Under the pieces are notes generated by a model. It was not told where the DNA came from. It saw only the letters and a list, made by a program, of their open reading frames with translations, and made no database searches. From Chloroflexota bacterium (GTDB taxonomy: Bacteria > Chloroflexota > Anaerolineae > UBA4142): a stretch of DNA of 39,862 nucleotides. Positions within the stretch are counted from its first letter, which is position 1, and the number at the start of each line of letters is the position of its first letter. Below, piece after piece: positions 31,701 to 39,805 of this stretch. The translations under genes and the position numbers were made by a program. The DNA lies in assembly GCA_016219275.1 (NCBI GenBank), contig JACRBM010000080.1:1-39862 (forward strand). Direction: 5' to 3'.

Positions 31701-32667
31701 GCTCGGCTACGGCATTATCGGACTCGCGACTGTTTCAATCATTACGAATATTTTTCAGCTGACGGTGTTTTATTGGCTTGTCCGTACCACGCTTTTTGCG
31801 CCGCGCCTTGAACTTGATCGCCCCATGATTCGCTGGATGTTTTTTGAATCGTATCCGTTGATGTTGAACAACCTGTTCGCCAAAGTGTTTTTCCGGATTG
31901 ATGGGTTGATCCTGCAAGCGATTCGCGGCGATACCGAATTGGGTTATTATCAGACCGCGTACAAATTTATTGACGCGCTCAATATCATTCCATCAAATTT
32001 CACAATTGCGATTTTCCCGGCGCTTTCGCGGCTTGCTTCGTCGGCGAAGGACGCGATGCTGCGCGCGTATGTCCTATCGTTGAAGATTTTGCTCTGGATT
32101 GCCCTGCCGATCACGGTTGGCACAATTTTCATTTCGCACGAACTGATTGGGTTTATCGGCGGCGACGCGTACTTGCCACATTCCGCCATTGCGCTTCAAG
32201 TGCTGATTTGGTTTTTGCCGTTCAGTTTCATGAACAGTGTGACGCACTATGTTTTAATCGCGCTGGGGCAACAACGTTTTCTCACCAAAGCATTCATCAT
32301 TGGCGTCGTGTTCAACCTCGCGGCGAATGTGGTCGCCATTCCCGCGCTCGGTTATGTCGGCGCGGCTCTGACGACGATTCTCTCTGAGATGGTTCTGCTC
32401 GCGCCGTTCTACTACAGCGTCCGCAAAAATCTCGCGACGATACCCTTCCTTTCGCTCGCGTGGCGACCTGCGCTTGCGTCCGGCGTGATGGGCGTCGCGC
32501 TCTGGGCGATGATTCCGCTCGTGGGCGTCGTCCTCGCAATTCCAGTTGCCGGCATTGTGTACGGCATTGTTTTGATCGCGCTAGGCGCGCTGGGCGAGGA
32601 TGAAAAATTTTTATTGCGAAAATTGATTCCGGAAAAATTCCATCGGCTTGCGCGTATCGCGCAATAA
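28708..32667 (+). CDS. Fusion of YfhO-like membrane protein and Wzx-type flippase
   Basis: A 1319-residue membrane protein. Residues 1 to about 825 resemble YfhO: LLVVLLFVALGALFFAPVL, conserved WNPYLFGGVPFLAAGQQSAL near 91-110, many membrane helices and a long exported domain ending in FRYSPVSFRVGGIASF. From about residue 830 the sequence is a complete polysaccharide exporter of the Wzx/MATE group (SLLMKLIDLAFAFLSFRVLG, GTGRYGWAILIWSLTDTITD), with 12-14 helices. The two parts normally exist separately; the join is in one frame with no stop. YfhO proteins glycosylate wall polymers, so coupling to a flippase is logical. The GTG start overlaps the glycosyltransferase gene. Seven-base repeats are translated near residues 357-372 (SRVTSHVSRLTSHIS) and 428-450 (QNSKFKIQNS). 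Confidence 0.85.
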   Translation: MNRRDLLVVLLFVALGALFFAPVLVGGRTLIPFDNLFRFPPWNSFATQVGVAQPYNELASDLVLENYAWKKLLVESLRAKEIPLWNPYLFGGVPFLAAGQQSALYPFSILFYFLPLDRAFGIFVALQLAIAAIAMFVFARVLGLSRVAAIISALAFAFSGMMTVSITFPMVISAAAWLPAILACVELIVTARNSARQILFALIGALLIGIQFLAGHIEISMYVLIVTAFYTVWRAFSLPGWRGRVGIGVIIAAMTFIGIALAAIQIVPLYELVQNNFRSGSVTYQDVVGWAYPIRQIITFFIPDFFGNPTHHTYLDVFDFTTRPAPGGTIFWGIKNYVEAGSYVGILPLVLALIAMISRVTSHVSRLTSHISLFTVLAIISLLFTFGTPLYAILFFGVPGFNQLHSPFRWVFPYTLSVAALAGISAEIIQNSKFKIQNSPRQFRISDFEFMPIIIGIGILFVLAASWFWRDQSIAFADRIVHSSDLASQVFDNGRMFFSYEFRNVALFAIFVIGAGVAIRALQSARWRWVSVAILAADLFIIGMQFYPRADARLAEFTPPAVQFLQEDPSLYRITSYDNPDEKMFNANAGMFFGISDIRGYDSIIPKQYAELMGVLAPQDELLYNRIAAFYKPDPFDSPLLNLLNVKYVLTTRPLPNAGYTLVYDKEIQIYRNDRVLPRAFMVPRARVITDRAALLNTMKQLDPTRGVLIEQQPESNIDATCALKPVSIEKYALTEVIVKSEQDCAGWLVLSDSYFPGWIAQIDGQDASLYRADYNFRAVIVPAGAHTIRFRYSPVSFRVGGIASFVGAMMVLLGFAYLAWRRFYREETTSQIQVVAKNSLLPMATSLLMKLIDLAFAFLSFRVLGPTGTGRYGWAILIWSLTDTITDFGLGLLLTREMSRDRTRANRYLTNGTILRVLLWLASILPVALVTYVYLQFFNLSTDSAFAIGLLMISMLPGTLAASLASLFYAYERFEYRIAVDMTTRLLSVTLGVIALVLGYGIIGLATVSIITNIFQLTVFYWLVRTTLFAPRLELDRPMIRWMFFESYPLMLNNLFAKVFFRIDGLILQAIRGDTELGYYQTAYKFIDALNIIPSNFTIAIFPALSRLASSAKDAMLRAYVLSLKILLWIALPITVGTIFISHELIGFIGGDAYLPHSAIALQVLIWFLPFSFMNSVTHYVLIALGQQRFLTKAFIIGVVFNLAANVVAIPALGYVGAALTTILSEMVLLAPFYYSVRKNLATIPFLSLAWRPALASGVMGVALWAMIPLVGVVLAIPVAGIVYGIVLIALGALGEDEKFLLRKLIPEKFHRLARIAQ
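29778..29822 (+). repeat. Heptamer repeat translated within the YfhO part (first)
   Basis: TCACGTC repeats in tandem, drifting to TCACATC, and encodes VTSHVSRLTSHIS. Seven-base units in multiples of three (21 bp) keep the frame open. Confidence 0.75.
29993..30060 (+). repeat. Heptamer repeat translated within the YfhO part (second)
   Basis: AAAATTC repeats four to five times and encodes NSKFKIQNS. A drifted continuation, with GAATTTC and GGATTTC words, follows up to about 30057. Confidence 0.75.
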
Positions 32668-32758
32668 CTATCAGCTCCCCAAACTCAAGGAACTAGAGAG
32701 GATAAAAAAATTCCCTAGAACGTTCAGGGACCAGCGCCAAGAACGAAGAGGAGTTTCG

Positions 32759-33823
32759 ATGAACCGCACTGAGTGGACGATTCTTGGAGTACTGAGCGTT
32801 TGCATTGTCGTTGTGTTCTGCCTTCTTGGAGTGTTCATCCTGAACACTTTGCCGGGAACTACCGGTGAGCGCGAATCGGCAATGATCGTTCCATCCGCGA
32901 CACCGGACCGCGCGACCCCCACACCACGCTCGACGTGGACTCCAACCTCAACCCGCACGCCCGCCCCCACCGCGACCTGGGTAATACAGCGTCCTGCCAC
33001 GGCTCCGCCGCCGACCGCGGTTTATCGGTTGCCCACGCGCAAACCCACCGTTCGCGTTCCAACTCGAACGCGCGTGCCGGGTCCCATCCAGGATGGTTGG
33101 GACAAAACGGCGAAGGCGCAAGCGCTCCGTTTCGACATGAACATGACGCTCGCCGGGGACATCTGGAATCTCCCTGGCGCATCCGGGCACAAGGTCGAAT
33201 TTTCTTATCTAAGTTTCAGCGGCGAATCCCAGGGCAAGGACAATCATTTCGTAATGAAGGGGTACCTCATTGATTTGTTGATCCCCAGTCCAAAAGGATT
33301 GGAGATGATTACGGTGGGCAACCAAGTCTATTTGCGCGGACCCGTTCCGATGTTAGGCGCGTCGGAAGCAAAATGGTATGTGGATACCGCGACCAACCTG
33401 TACACTGCAAGTTCTTTGCGCCGACCGGAAGATTGGATCGGGTATGGGTACGGCAACCCCGATTGGTCCAGCTTTAAGAAAGCTGCGACCGAATCGCTCG
33501 ACAACAAACGTTGCGATGTCTATCGCGCCGACAAGACTGCGACTCAAGCGTGGTTACGATCAGTCAACCCGGAGGACATTCTGAATCCAGACACATCCGA
33601 CAATATGGATGATGCGGAAATCAAAGTCTGGCTCTGCGACGACGGATTCGCCCATCAGTTTCGGATGATCCTGGCAACCCACTCCAAGTACGATCCGCAA
33701 CAAAAGGGCAAAGTGCAAATGCAGATGCACTTTTACGACTTGAACGGGAATGTCAAGATTAGCGCGCCGGCAAATGCGACGCCGCTTAACCTTCCCAAAG
33801 CGCCGACGGATAAAACGCTCTGA
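32759..33823 (+). CDS. Membrane-anchored protein with Thr/Pro linker, LppX-like domain tentative
   Basis: A 354-residue exported protein with one N-terminal membrane segment (ILGVLSVCIVVVFCLLGVFIL, about 8-28) and a Thr/Pro/Ala-rich linker (about 40-105) that would span the cell wall. The remaining 240 residues form a soluble domain rich in beta strands (VYLRGPVPMLGASEAKWYVD, FYDLNGNVKISAP) that resembles LppX/LolA-type lipid-carrier folds; that likeness is loose. The start at 32759 has AGGAG nine bases upstream; a longer frame from 32648 overlaps the end of the previous gene and is rejected. It may follow the flippase gene in the same transcript. Confidence 0.75.
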   Translation: MNRTEWTILGVLSVCIVVVFCLLGVFILNTLPGTTGERESAMIVPSATPDRATPTPRSTWTPTSTRTPAPTATWVIQRPATAPPPTAVYRLPTRKPTVRVPTRTRVPGPIQDGWDKTAKAQALRFDMNMTLAGDIWNLPGASGHKVEFSYLSFSGESQGKDNHFVMKGYLIDLLIPSPKGLEMITVGNQVYLRGPVPMLGASEAKWYVDTATNLYTASSLRRPEDWIGYGYGNPDWSSFKKAATESLDNKRCDVYRADKTATQAWLRSVNPEDILNPDTSDNMDDAEIKVWLCDDGFAHQFRMILATHSKYDPQQKGKVQMQMHFYDLNGNVKISAPANATPLNLPKAPTDKTL

Positions 33824-33841
33824 ACAGATTCCATTCGCCTA

Positions 33842-33882
33842 AAATCCGTAGGGGCGACCCTGGTGGTCGCCCCTACGGATTT
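33842..33882. terminator. 18-bp perfect palindrome at convergent gene ends
   Basis: AAATCCGTAGGGGCGACC (33842-33859) is complementary to 33865-33882, loop CTGGT. The right arm contains the TAG stop and last codons of the DUF1992 gene. Such GTAGGGGCGACC palindromes look like dispersed repeats; here it also suits a two-way terminator. Confidence 0.8.
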
Positions 33883-34379
33883 GTACTAGCATCGAGATAT
33901 TTTTCAATCTCTTCATCAATGCGGATGCGCGTGAAATGTGGAATGCCCGGCGGCGCTTTGAGGTTGAACACATCAATCAACTTGTTCAACTCGGTCGCGC
34001 GCGCGCGATACATCGCGCTGACTTCGCCGCGCACACATTGCAAGTGATCGCGCGCTTTGATCATTCGATCAATCGGTAACGCGTTCGCTTGCGCGGCGCG
34101 CGCGCGTTGCCACCGCGCTTGCTCGTCCACCCACTTGCTCAACGCGTCGAGCGCCGCGCGAATTTCCTTACCCTGCTCCACCCAGTCCGGCGCGACGCCG
34201 GCATCGCGCATGATTTTGTACGCGAGCTGCCAATCTTCCGGCGTATGCGGATTGACGCTGAGATCGAGCGGCTTGCCTTTGCCAGGCAGGTTATCGAACT
34301 CGCCGCGTTCCATCGCCTCGCGAATCGTTTTCTCCACGCCGGCTTCCCAATCTTGCGGTGTTATCTTCGAACCGTCCAT
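33873..34379 (-). CDS. DUF1992 (DnaJ-C28-like) protein
   Basis: A 168-residue protein of the DUF1992 family, related to the conserved domain of animal DNAJC28. The hallmark ERGEFDNLPGKGKPLDL is at about residues 25-41, followed by LAYKIMRDAGVAPDWVE. The family's biochemical role is not established. The last three residues and the stop codon are supplied by an inserted palindrome, so the native C-terminus may have been slightly different. It is probably transcribed independently of bS21, since a hairpin lies between them. Confidence 0.88.
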   Translation of the reverse strand: MDGSKITPQDWEAGVEKTIREAMERGEFDNLPGKGKPLDLSVNPHTPEDWQLAYKIMRDAGVAPDWVEQGKEIRAALDALSKWVDEQARWQRARAAQANALPIDRMIKARDHLQCVRGEVSAMYRARATELNKLIDVFNLKAPPGIPHFTRIRIDEEIEKYLDASTNP

Positions 34380-34398
34380 CCGCGTTTCCTCACTAGCA

Positions 34399-34431
34399 AG
34401 AAACCCGTCTCAATTCTGCAGACGGGTTTCT
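34399..34431 (-). terminator. Terminator hairpin after rpsU
   Basis: AGAAACCCGTCT (34399-34410) pairs with AGACGGGTTTCT (34420-34431) over a nine-base loop, with a short T-containing tail (TGCTAGT) on the minus strand. It lies 20 bp downstream of the bS21 stop codon. Confidence 0.7.
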
Positions 34432-34450
34432 AACTTACTTGGTACACGGG

Positions 34451-34654
34451 CTAACCTTCATCCGAATCCTGGCGCAAGCGCATCATGCGCGCGCGTCGGC
34501 GACCTTTGCGTTCGTCCATCCGGCGTTGTTCGCCTTTGGGCACGAACCAACGACGACGGCGCAGGTCTTTCATCACGCCGCCTTCCATTACTTCTTTGTT
34601 AAAGCGGCGCAACAAACTGTCGAAAGACTCACCGTCTCGCAACTTGACCGTCAC
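34451..34654 (-). CDS. rpsU: 30S ribosomal protein bS21
   Basis: A 67-residue protein with the bS21 pattern: MTVKLRDGESFDSLLRRF, then a helical core with KEVMEGGVMKDLRRRRWFVPK and a basic C-terminal tail. It binds the 30S subunit near the anti-Shine-Dalgarno end of 16S rRNA and helps initiation. It starts at a GTG with GAGGA upstream. Its presence is of interest because several genes here appear leaderless and others use clear Shine-Dalgarno sites. Confidence 0.93.
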   Translation of the reverse strand: MTVKLRDGESFDSLLRRFNKEVMEGGVMKDLRRRRWFVPKGEQRRMDERKGRRRARMMRLRQDSDEG

Positions 34655-34722
34655 AGTATCCTCACCCCTTTATTGTAGAATATCCCTTGCTATAATTTTG
34701 GAGCGACGGCGATATTACCATT

Positions 34723-36363
34723 TCAGCGCGGAATTGTCAAATAGCGCGCCAACTGCCAAAGCGGTGCGAACCCTTGCAGATTGTTGCCTTCGCTATTGCC
34801 TTGAATGAGGAACGTCCGACCATTGCTCGCATACGTGTTGCTCGTCACTTGATTGTGCGTCGAGTTGAGCAAATGCACGGCGACGTTGTTGCTCTGCAAC
34901 GTATTGCCGCATAGACAATTGCCGTGCGAGCGATAATCGCCCGGCGGCAGAAACGAAAATGCGCCCTTGTCGTATTCCTCCGAGTAAAAATACAACGCCG
35001 TGTTGCTGTTGACGATTTGATTGCCCGAGATCATGTTGTTGTGGCTGTTCAACGAAATGACGCCATGATTGCTCATGTTCGAAATCGAGTTTCCTTTGAT
35101 CTCGGTGTTCTGTGCGAATCCAAGCCAGACGCCGTCGAGTCCATCGCGCATTTGATTGTCATTGACTTTGTTGCCCGTACAAAAACTCAGTTCGACGCCG
35201 TTGTAGAGTACGCCTGTAATCGTGTTGCCGATGATCGAATTGTTGTTGCCGCACGGCAGCGCGTGCGCTTTGATAAATACGCCATTGCCATTCCGCCCGA
35301 CGACCGCGTTGTTGGCAATCACATTACCGTTCGAACCATCTTGCACGACGATGCCGCCCGCATCGCATCCGAAACCGACCGTGCCCGCACCCCAGGTACA
35401 TTTTCGCACATTATCCGCGGTCGTGTTGCCGGACACTTCGCTGCTGTTCGTCCGCAACAAGTTGATGCCCCACGCTGAATTGTCTGACGAAGTGTTGCTC
35501 CGCACCGAGATGCCCGACGAGTACCGCACGTCAATCCCAATCGCTTGATGCAAAGTGGTGTTGCTGAGAACCTGGGAATCGGTCGTGTTGTTGAGACGGA
35601 TCCCGCCACCCTCCGTCATGCCAAGAAACTTGCCAAAGCGCGACCCAGGGTCCACATCGTCATAGTTGTTCGAACTGTCGTTGTTACGAATCACGAGCTT
35701 GGTACCGGCTTCGACGTAAATCCCGTATAGAAAATTCGACACGCGGCAGCCGCGCACCTCGACGTACTGCGGCGTCTGCGAACCGAGCAGACCGTACTTG
35801 CGAATCGCGACGCCATAGCCAGTAAAGTTAGCGCCGCGAATCGCGTGATTGTTGCAATCGAGCACAACGTAACTCGAACGAATCTTGATGCACTCGCCAT
35901 TGGCATTCAGGTCCGTGCTCAAACGATATGTGCCCGGTGAGTCAATCGAGGCGCACGAGTTGATCGCCGTGATGGGCGGTGAAGTCGGCGTCACCGTTGG
36001 GCGCGGCGTGGGCGGCAGCGTGGGTGTGGGCGGGATCGTCGGTGTGGGCGACAAGGTTGGCGTCGGCGAGAGTGTCGGTGTGGGGGTTTTCGTCGGCGTG
36101 GGCGTGCGGGAAGGCGTGGACGTGCGCGATGGAGTGACCGTGTTCGTCGGCGTGTGCGTGGGTGGCGTGGACGTCAGCATCGCGACGTACACATTCGTTG
36201 CCACCGCGACGGATGTGCGTTGCGCGAGCGTACTCTGCGCGCGTTCGTACTGATCCATCAACACGCCGAATACGCCCATCGCGACCAGTCCGATGACGGC
36301 TGTTTCGATCACGATCAAAACGGAAATCTCTTTGCGATTTGTGCGCGCGGCTTTTTGCGACAT
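34723..36363 (-). CDS. Membrane-anchored NosD-like right-handed beta-helix protein
   Basis: A 546-residue surface protein. A membrane segment near residues 14-36 (ISVLIVIETAVIGLVAMGVF) is followed by an unusually regular linker of TPTPT-type repeats (about 65-130), expected to cross the envelope. From about 140 on there are 20-odd short repeats of the parallel beta-helix type with Asn/Ser/Gly turns (VISGNQIVNSNTALYF, SNNVAVHLLNSTHNQVTSN), as in NosD/CASH domains that bind or cleave polysaccharides. No catalytic residues can be named. The start at 36363 is preferred since a promoter ends 8 nt upstream. It is the first of three beta-helix proteins in a row. Confidence 0.85.
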   Translation of the reverse strand: MSQKAARTNRKEISVLIVIETAVIGLVAMGVFGVLMDQYERAQSTLAQRTSVAVATNVYVAMLTSTPPTHTPTNTVTPSRTSTPSRTPTPTKTPTPTLSPTPTLSPTPTIPPTPTLPPTPRPTVTPTSPPITAINSCASIDSPGTYRLSTDLNANGECIKIRSSYVVLDCNNHAIRGANFTGYGVAIRKYGLLGSQTPQYVEVRGCRVSNFLYGIYVEAGTKLVIRNNDSSNNYDDVDPGSRFGKFLGMTEGGGIRLNNTTDSQVLSNTTLHQAIGIDVRYSSGISVRSNTSSDNSAWGINLLRTNSSEVSGNTTADNVRKCTWGAGTVGFGCDAGGIVVQDGSNGNVIANNAVVGRNGNGVFIKAHALPCGNNNSIIGNTITGVLYNGVELSFCTGNKVNDNQMRDGLDGVWLGFAQNTEIKGNSISNMSNHGVISLNSHNNMISGNQIVNSNTALYFYSEEYDKGAFSFLPPGDYRSHGNCLCGNTLQSNNVAVHLLNSTHNQVTSNTYASNGRTFLIQGNSEGNNLQGFAPLWQLARYLTIPR

Positions 36364-36371
36364 CGGCGCAA

Positions 36372-36400
36372 ATTCTAGCACAGGGTACGCGCGGTGTCAA
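36372..36400 (-). promoter_or_regulatory. Promoter of the NosD-like gene
   Basis: On the minus strand TTGACA (36395-36400), 17 bp, TAGAAT (36372-36377), and 8 nt to the ATG. Confidence 0.8.
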
Positions 36401-36435
36401 TTCGTCTTATGCAACTCGCCAGACACGCTTTCGCG

Positions 36436-38001
36436 TCAGTCTCCAGCACTACGCCGCCGCGCGCGTACACTGCCGGCGATCACCACTCCACCGATAACGA
36501 TAATTCCCAGCAGAAACAAACGGGGCAACCCAGTGTGATCGTTGTACGCCGCGAACGAATTTACAGCCACCGCCGTTGGCAAACCATACTCATACGCGCC
36601 GATATCACAAGTCCCAACGCGCGATTGCCCGCGCTGATCGGTTGAGGGGCATCCATTGTTGTCGCCTGCGTTGATCGCCGGGCTACCGGATAAAAGCGCG
36701 TGTGTTTGCGTCGCGCCGCCGTTGTTCGCGAGCGAACCAAGGAGCGGATTAGTCGTTGGCTTGTCGCCGGTCGCGCTGAGATTGCAGGAGCTATCCGTAC
36801 TGATGTTGTGTCCCAGCGAAATGATTCCCAAGCCCATATCGCTCAGGCAATTCGGTGTTGCGCCGTTCGATGCGATAATCGTGTTTTTGAGTCGCACGAC
36901 ACTATCCACGGTGTAACTGTTGTAAATACCTGCCGCAATACCATTCAGGTTCGTCGCTTGATTGCCATTTATCGTTACATTCGTCAGAGTCATACTTCCA
37001 ACATTGTGAATCCCCGCGACTTCTTGCGCGGTATTACCGCTGATCGTTACATTCGTGATTGTCATTAAACCACCAGAAGTAATTCCCCCACCACGTTGGT
37101 TCGCCTGGTTATTTGCAATTAGGGCATTTGTAAGTGTCACGAAACCTGTACTGAATAAACCACCCGCCGCGTCTGCGGTATTGGTTAGTATATTGCTGTT
37201 TAGGATGGTTAAATTAGCACTATTACCAACACCACCACCGACCGATGCCACATTCTCGCTAATCGTGCTGTTCTCCAAAACCAACGTTCCTTGGTTGTCA
37301 AAGCCACCTCCAACATATCCGTTATTGGAAACGATGTGTACATTTTCCAGGTAAGCAAAGCCGGAATTATTCAAGCCCGCTCCTTCACTCCCCGAAGTGT
37401 TGTTGTTCAGATTCACATTCGACATGTACAGAGTACCATAATTGCGGATACCACCTCCACGATTAATCACCGTGTTGCTGGTAACCGTTGAATTAGTGAT
37501 CGTTAGAACCCCCGCATTGTTAATCCCTCCGCCTTCTCCCGCTTGATAAGGAGAACCGTTGCGAATGGTCACATTCGAGATGGTGACACGGGCAGGTGCC
37601 CAAATTTCAAAGACGCGATCAAGCATGTTCCCATCAATAATTGTGTTGCTCGCTCCAGCGCCATTGAGGGTCATATCAGAAGTAATATCAAAATCTCCAA
37701 AAGTTGGAAAATTCCCTCCGCCACTTTCGGCACGTGTCAGGAGATACACTCCAGCCGGTAGATTAATCGAGTTCGCTCCTCCCAACGCGTTCGCTTGCAT
37801 CAACGCCGCGCGCAACGCGCAGGTGTTTGTTGTTGTGTGGCATACACCGTCCGTCAAATTGTCGTCAATCAAATCAGTCGTGTCGTTGACCGTGAATGTG
37901 ACCGCCATCGGTTTGGCATGTACGGGTACGCCGAGCGCAAAGAGCAAGACAGCATTAACCAATAATGTTGTCAGAACAAAATACCTAGTCCCACTTTTCA
38001 T
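36436..38001 (-). CDS. CSLREA-domain beta-helix surface protein, copy A
   Basis: A 521-residue secreted protein. A signal peptide (MKSGTRYFVLTTLLVNAVLL, cleavage likely after VHA) precedes a CSLREA-type region: FTVNDTTDLIDDNLTDG, two Cys, and CALRAALMQANA. The middle (about 100-340) is made of repeats such as LTITNSTVTSNTVINRGGG, the parallel beta-helix pattern. The C-terminus GLPRLFLLGIIVIGGVVIAG plus RARRR is a membrane anchor with basic stop-transfer residues. It lies 50 bp after copy B and shares its first 90 and last 180 residues almost exactly, while the middle is unrelated in detail. AGGAG precedes the ATG at 38001. Confidence 0.88.
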   Translation of the reverse strand: MKSGTRYFVLTTLLVNAVLLFALGVPVHAKPMAVTFTVNDTTDLIDDNLTDGVCHTTTNTCALRAALMQANALGGANSINLPAGVYLLTRAESGGGNFPTFGDFDITSDMTLNGAGASNTIIDGNMLDRVFEIWAPARVTISNVTIRNGSPYQAGEGGGINNAGVLTITNSTVTSNTVINRGGGIRNYGTLYMSNVNLNNNTSGSEGAGLNNSGFAYLENVHIVSNNGYVGGGFDNQGTLVLENSTISENVASVGGGVGNSANLTILNSNILTNTADAAGGLFSTGFVTLTNALIANNQANQRGGGITSGGLMTITNVTISGNTAQEVAGIHNVGSMTLTNVTINGNQATNLNGIAAGIYNSYTVDSVVRLKNTIIASNGATPNCLSDMGLGIISLGHNISTDSSCNLSATGDKPTTNPLLGSLANNGGATQTHALLSGSPAINAGDNNGCPSTDQRGQSRVGTCDIGAYEYGLPTAVAVNSFAAYNDHTGLPRLFLLGIIVIGGVVIAGSVRARRRSAGD

Positions 38002-38051
38002 GATTTATCTCCTGATGGACAAAGTTTTCGGCATCCAGATTATGCAACCAC

Positions 38052-39629
38052 TCAGTTCCTCACGTCACGCCGCCGCGCGCGTACGCTACCGGCGATCACC
38101 ACTCCACCGATAACGATAATTCCCAGCAGAAACAAACGGGGCAACCCAGTGTGGTCGTTGTACGCCGCGAACGAATTTACAGCCACCGCCGTTGGCAAAC
38201 CATACTCATACGCGCCGATATCACAAGTCCCAACTCGCGATTGCCCGCGCTGATCGGTTGAGGGGCATCCATTGTTGTCACCCGTGTTGATCGCCGGGCT
38301 ACCGGATAAAAGCGCGTGTGTTTGCGTCGCGCCGCCGTTGTTCGCGAGCGAACCAAGAAGTGGATTAGTCGTTGGCTTGTCGCCCGTCGCATTGAGATTG
38401 CAGGAGCTATCCGTACTGATGTTGTGTCCCAGCGAAATGATTCCCAAGCCCATATCGCTCAGGCAATTTGGGGTTGTGCCGTTCGATGCGATAATCGTGT
38501 TTTTGAGTCGCACGACACTGTCCACGTTGTAACTATTGTAGACGCCTACGGCAATCCCATTTGGGTTTGTCGCTTGATTGCCGTTGATCGTTACGTTCGT
38601 AAGTGTGATATTTCCAGCATTTTCAATTCCCGCGCCTGCTTGCGCGGTGTTACCGCTGATCGTTACATTCGTCAGTGAAGCGTTTCCGGAAATTGAAATC
38701 AGACCAAAACCTGTGGTATTGCTACTAACGGTACTGGCGGTCAATGTCAATGTGCTACCTCGACTACTAAAAATGGCGGCAGAATAATTCAAAGAACTGT
38801 TACCAACGATAGAACTGTTGGTCACCGTTAGAATCCCTCCATTGGCAATTCCGCCACTATGGAATGGGGCAGAGTTACTACTGACCGTAACATTAGTCAG
38901 CTCTGCTTGCCCAGAGATTGCCAAGCCACCACCCAAGCCAGTCGTGGTATCTGTCACCACGTTTTGTTTGATGAGAGTATTCGTTAGACTCAGACTACCG
39001 TTACTCATAATCCCGCCACCCATCGTCCAACTTGTATTGTTGATAATTTGGCTATCTGACACGACAAGTTCGCCTTCACTCCAGATACCACCACCGGCAT
39101 CTGCAGAATTGTTATCAAGGTTAACATTCGAAAGGATCACACTACCCGAATTGTAAACACCACCACCGTACGCTGAGAAATCGTATTTCTTTCCATTTCG
39201 AATCGTTAAACCACTGATAGCCACTCGGTAGTTAGAAGAAATACGGAAAACCCGATTAGTTTGATTTCCATCTATCACGGTATTCACTACACCAGAACCC
39301 ATGATGGTTAGATTGCTACTAATGTCGAGATCGCCTACATTGTCGAGTCCATTCCCGGCAATCGTGAGCACAAACATACCCGCCGGCAAATTGATCGTGT
39401 TCGTCCCGCCCAACGCGTTCGCTTGCATCACCGCCGCGCGCAGCGTACACGTGTTTGTCGTCGTGTGGCATACACCGTCCGTCAAATTGTCGTCAATCAA
39501 ATCAGTCGTGTCGTTGACCGTGAATGTGACCACCATCGGTTTGGCATGTACGGGTACGCCGAGCGCAAAGAGCAGGACAGCATTAACCAATAATGTTGTC
39601 AGAACAAAATACCTAGTCTCACTTTTCAT
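38052..39629 (-). CDS. CSLREA-domain beta-helix surface protein, copy B
   Basis: A 525-residue paralogue of the next gene, with the same signal peptide (MKSETRYFVLTTLLVNAVLL), CSLREA region, beta-helix repeats (for example LTNVTVSSNSAPFHSGGIAN) and C-terminal anchor GLPRLFLLGIIVIGG. I start it at the ATG at 39629, with AGGAG upstream; an upstream in-frame start at 39695 would cover the promoter. Its last 180 residues differ from copy A at only about seven places outside the final four residues, and the DNA is nearly identical. The function is presumably adhesion or polysaccharide binding at the surface; no enzyme activity can be inferred. Confidence 0.88.
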   Translation of the reverse strand: MKSETRYFVLTTLLVNAVLLFALGVPVHAKPMVVTFTVNDTTDLIDDNLTDGVCHTTTNTCTLRAAVMQANALGGTNTINLPAGMFVLTIAGNGLDNVGDLDISSNLTIMGSGVVNTVIDGNQTNRVFRISSNYRVAISGLTIRNGKKYDFSAYGGGVYNSGSVILSNVNLDNNSADAGGGIWSEGELVVSDSQIINNTSWTMGGGIMSNGSLSLTNTLIKQNVVTDTTTGLGGGLAISGQAELTNVTVSSNSAPFHSGGIANGGILTVTNSSIVGNSSLNYSAAIFSSRGSTLTLTASTVSSNTTGFGLISISGNASLTNVTISGNTAQAGAGIENAGNITLTNVTINGNQATNPNGIAVGVYNSYNVDSVVRLKNTIIASNGTTPNCLSDMGLGIISLGHNISTDSSCNLNATGDKPTTNPLLGSLANNGGATQTHALLSGSPAINTGDNNGCPSTDQRGQSRVGTCDIGAYEYGLPTAVAVNSFAAYNDHTGLPRLFLLGIIVIGGVVIAGSVRARRRDVRN

Positions 39630-39666
39630 GGTTGATCTCCTCACAGACCTGGTTTTCAACATCCGA

Positions 39667-39695
39667 ATTATAACGCCTCTAACCTGGGTATGCAA
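39667..39695 (-). promoter_or_regulatory. Promoter of the CSLREA gene pair
   Basis: On the minus strand TTGCAT (39690-39695), 17 bp, TATAAT (39667-39672). The leader is about 35 nt and carries AGGAG before the ATG. Confidence 0.75.
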
Positions 39696-39726
39696 GAGTT
39701 TTGAGGTTAAATTTTGTTAACCGTCA

Positions 39727-39762
39727 TTTCACATAACCGATATGAGTAATTTTCACATAACC
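39727..39762. repeat. 12-bp direct repeat upstream of the last gene
   Basis: TTTCACATAACC occurs at 39727-39738 and 39751-39762, period 24 bp. It lies between the CSLREA promoter and the gene starting at 39806 and may be a regulator-binding site or part of the end of a mobile element. Confidence 0.7.
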
Positions 39763-39805
39763 TCTGTTAGAATGAGTGTACCATTTCAATTCAGGAGGTT
39801 CACTC

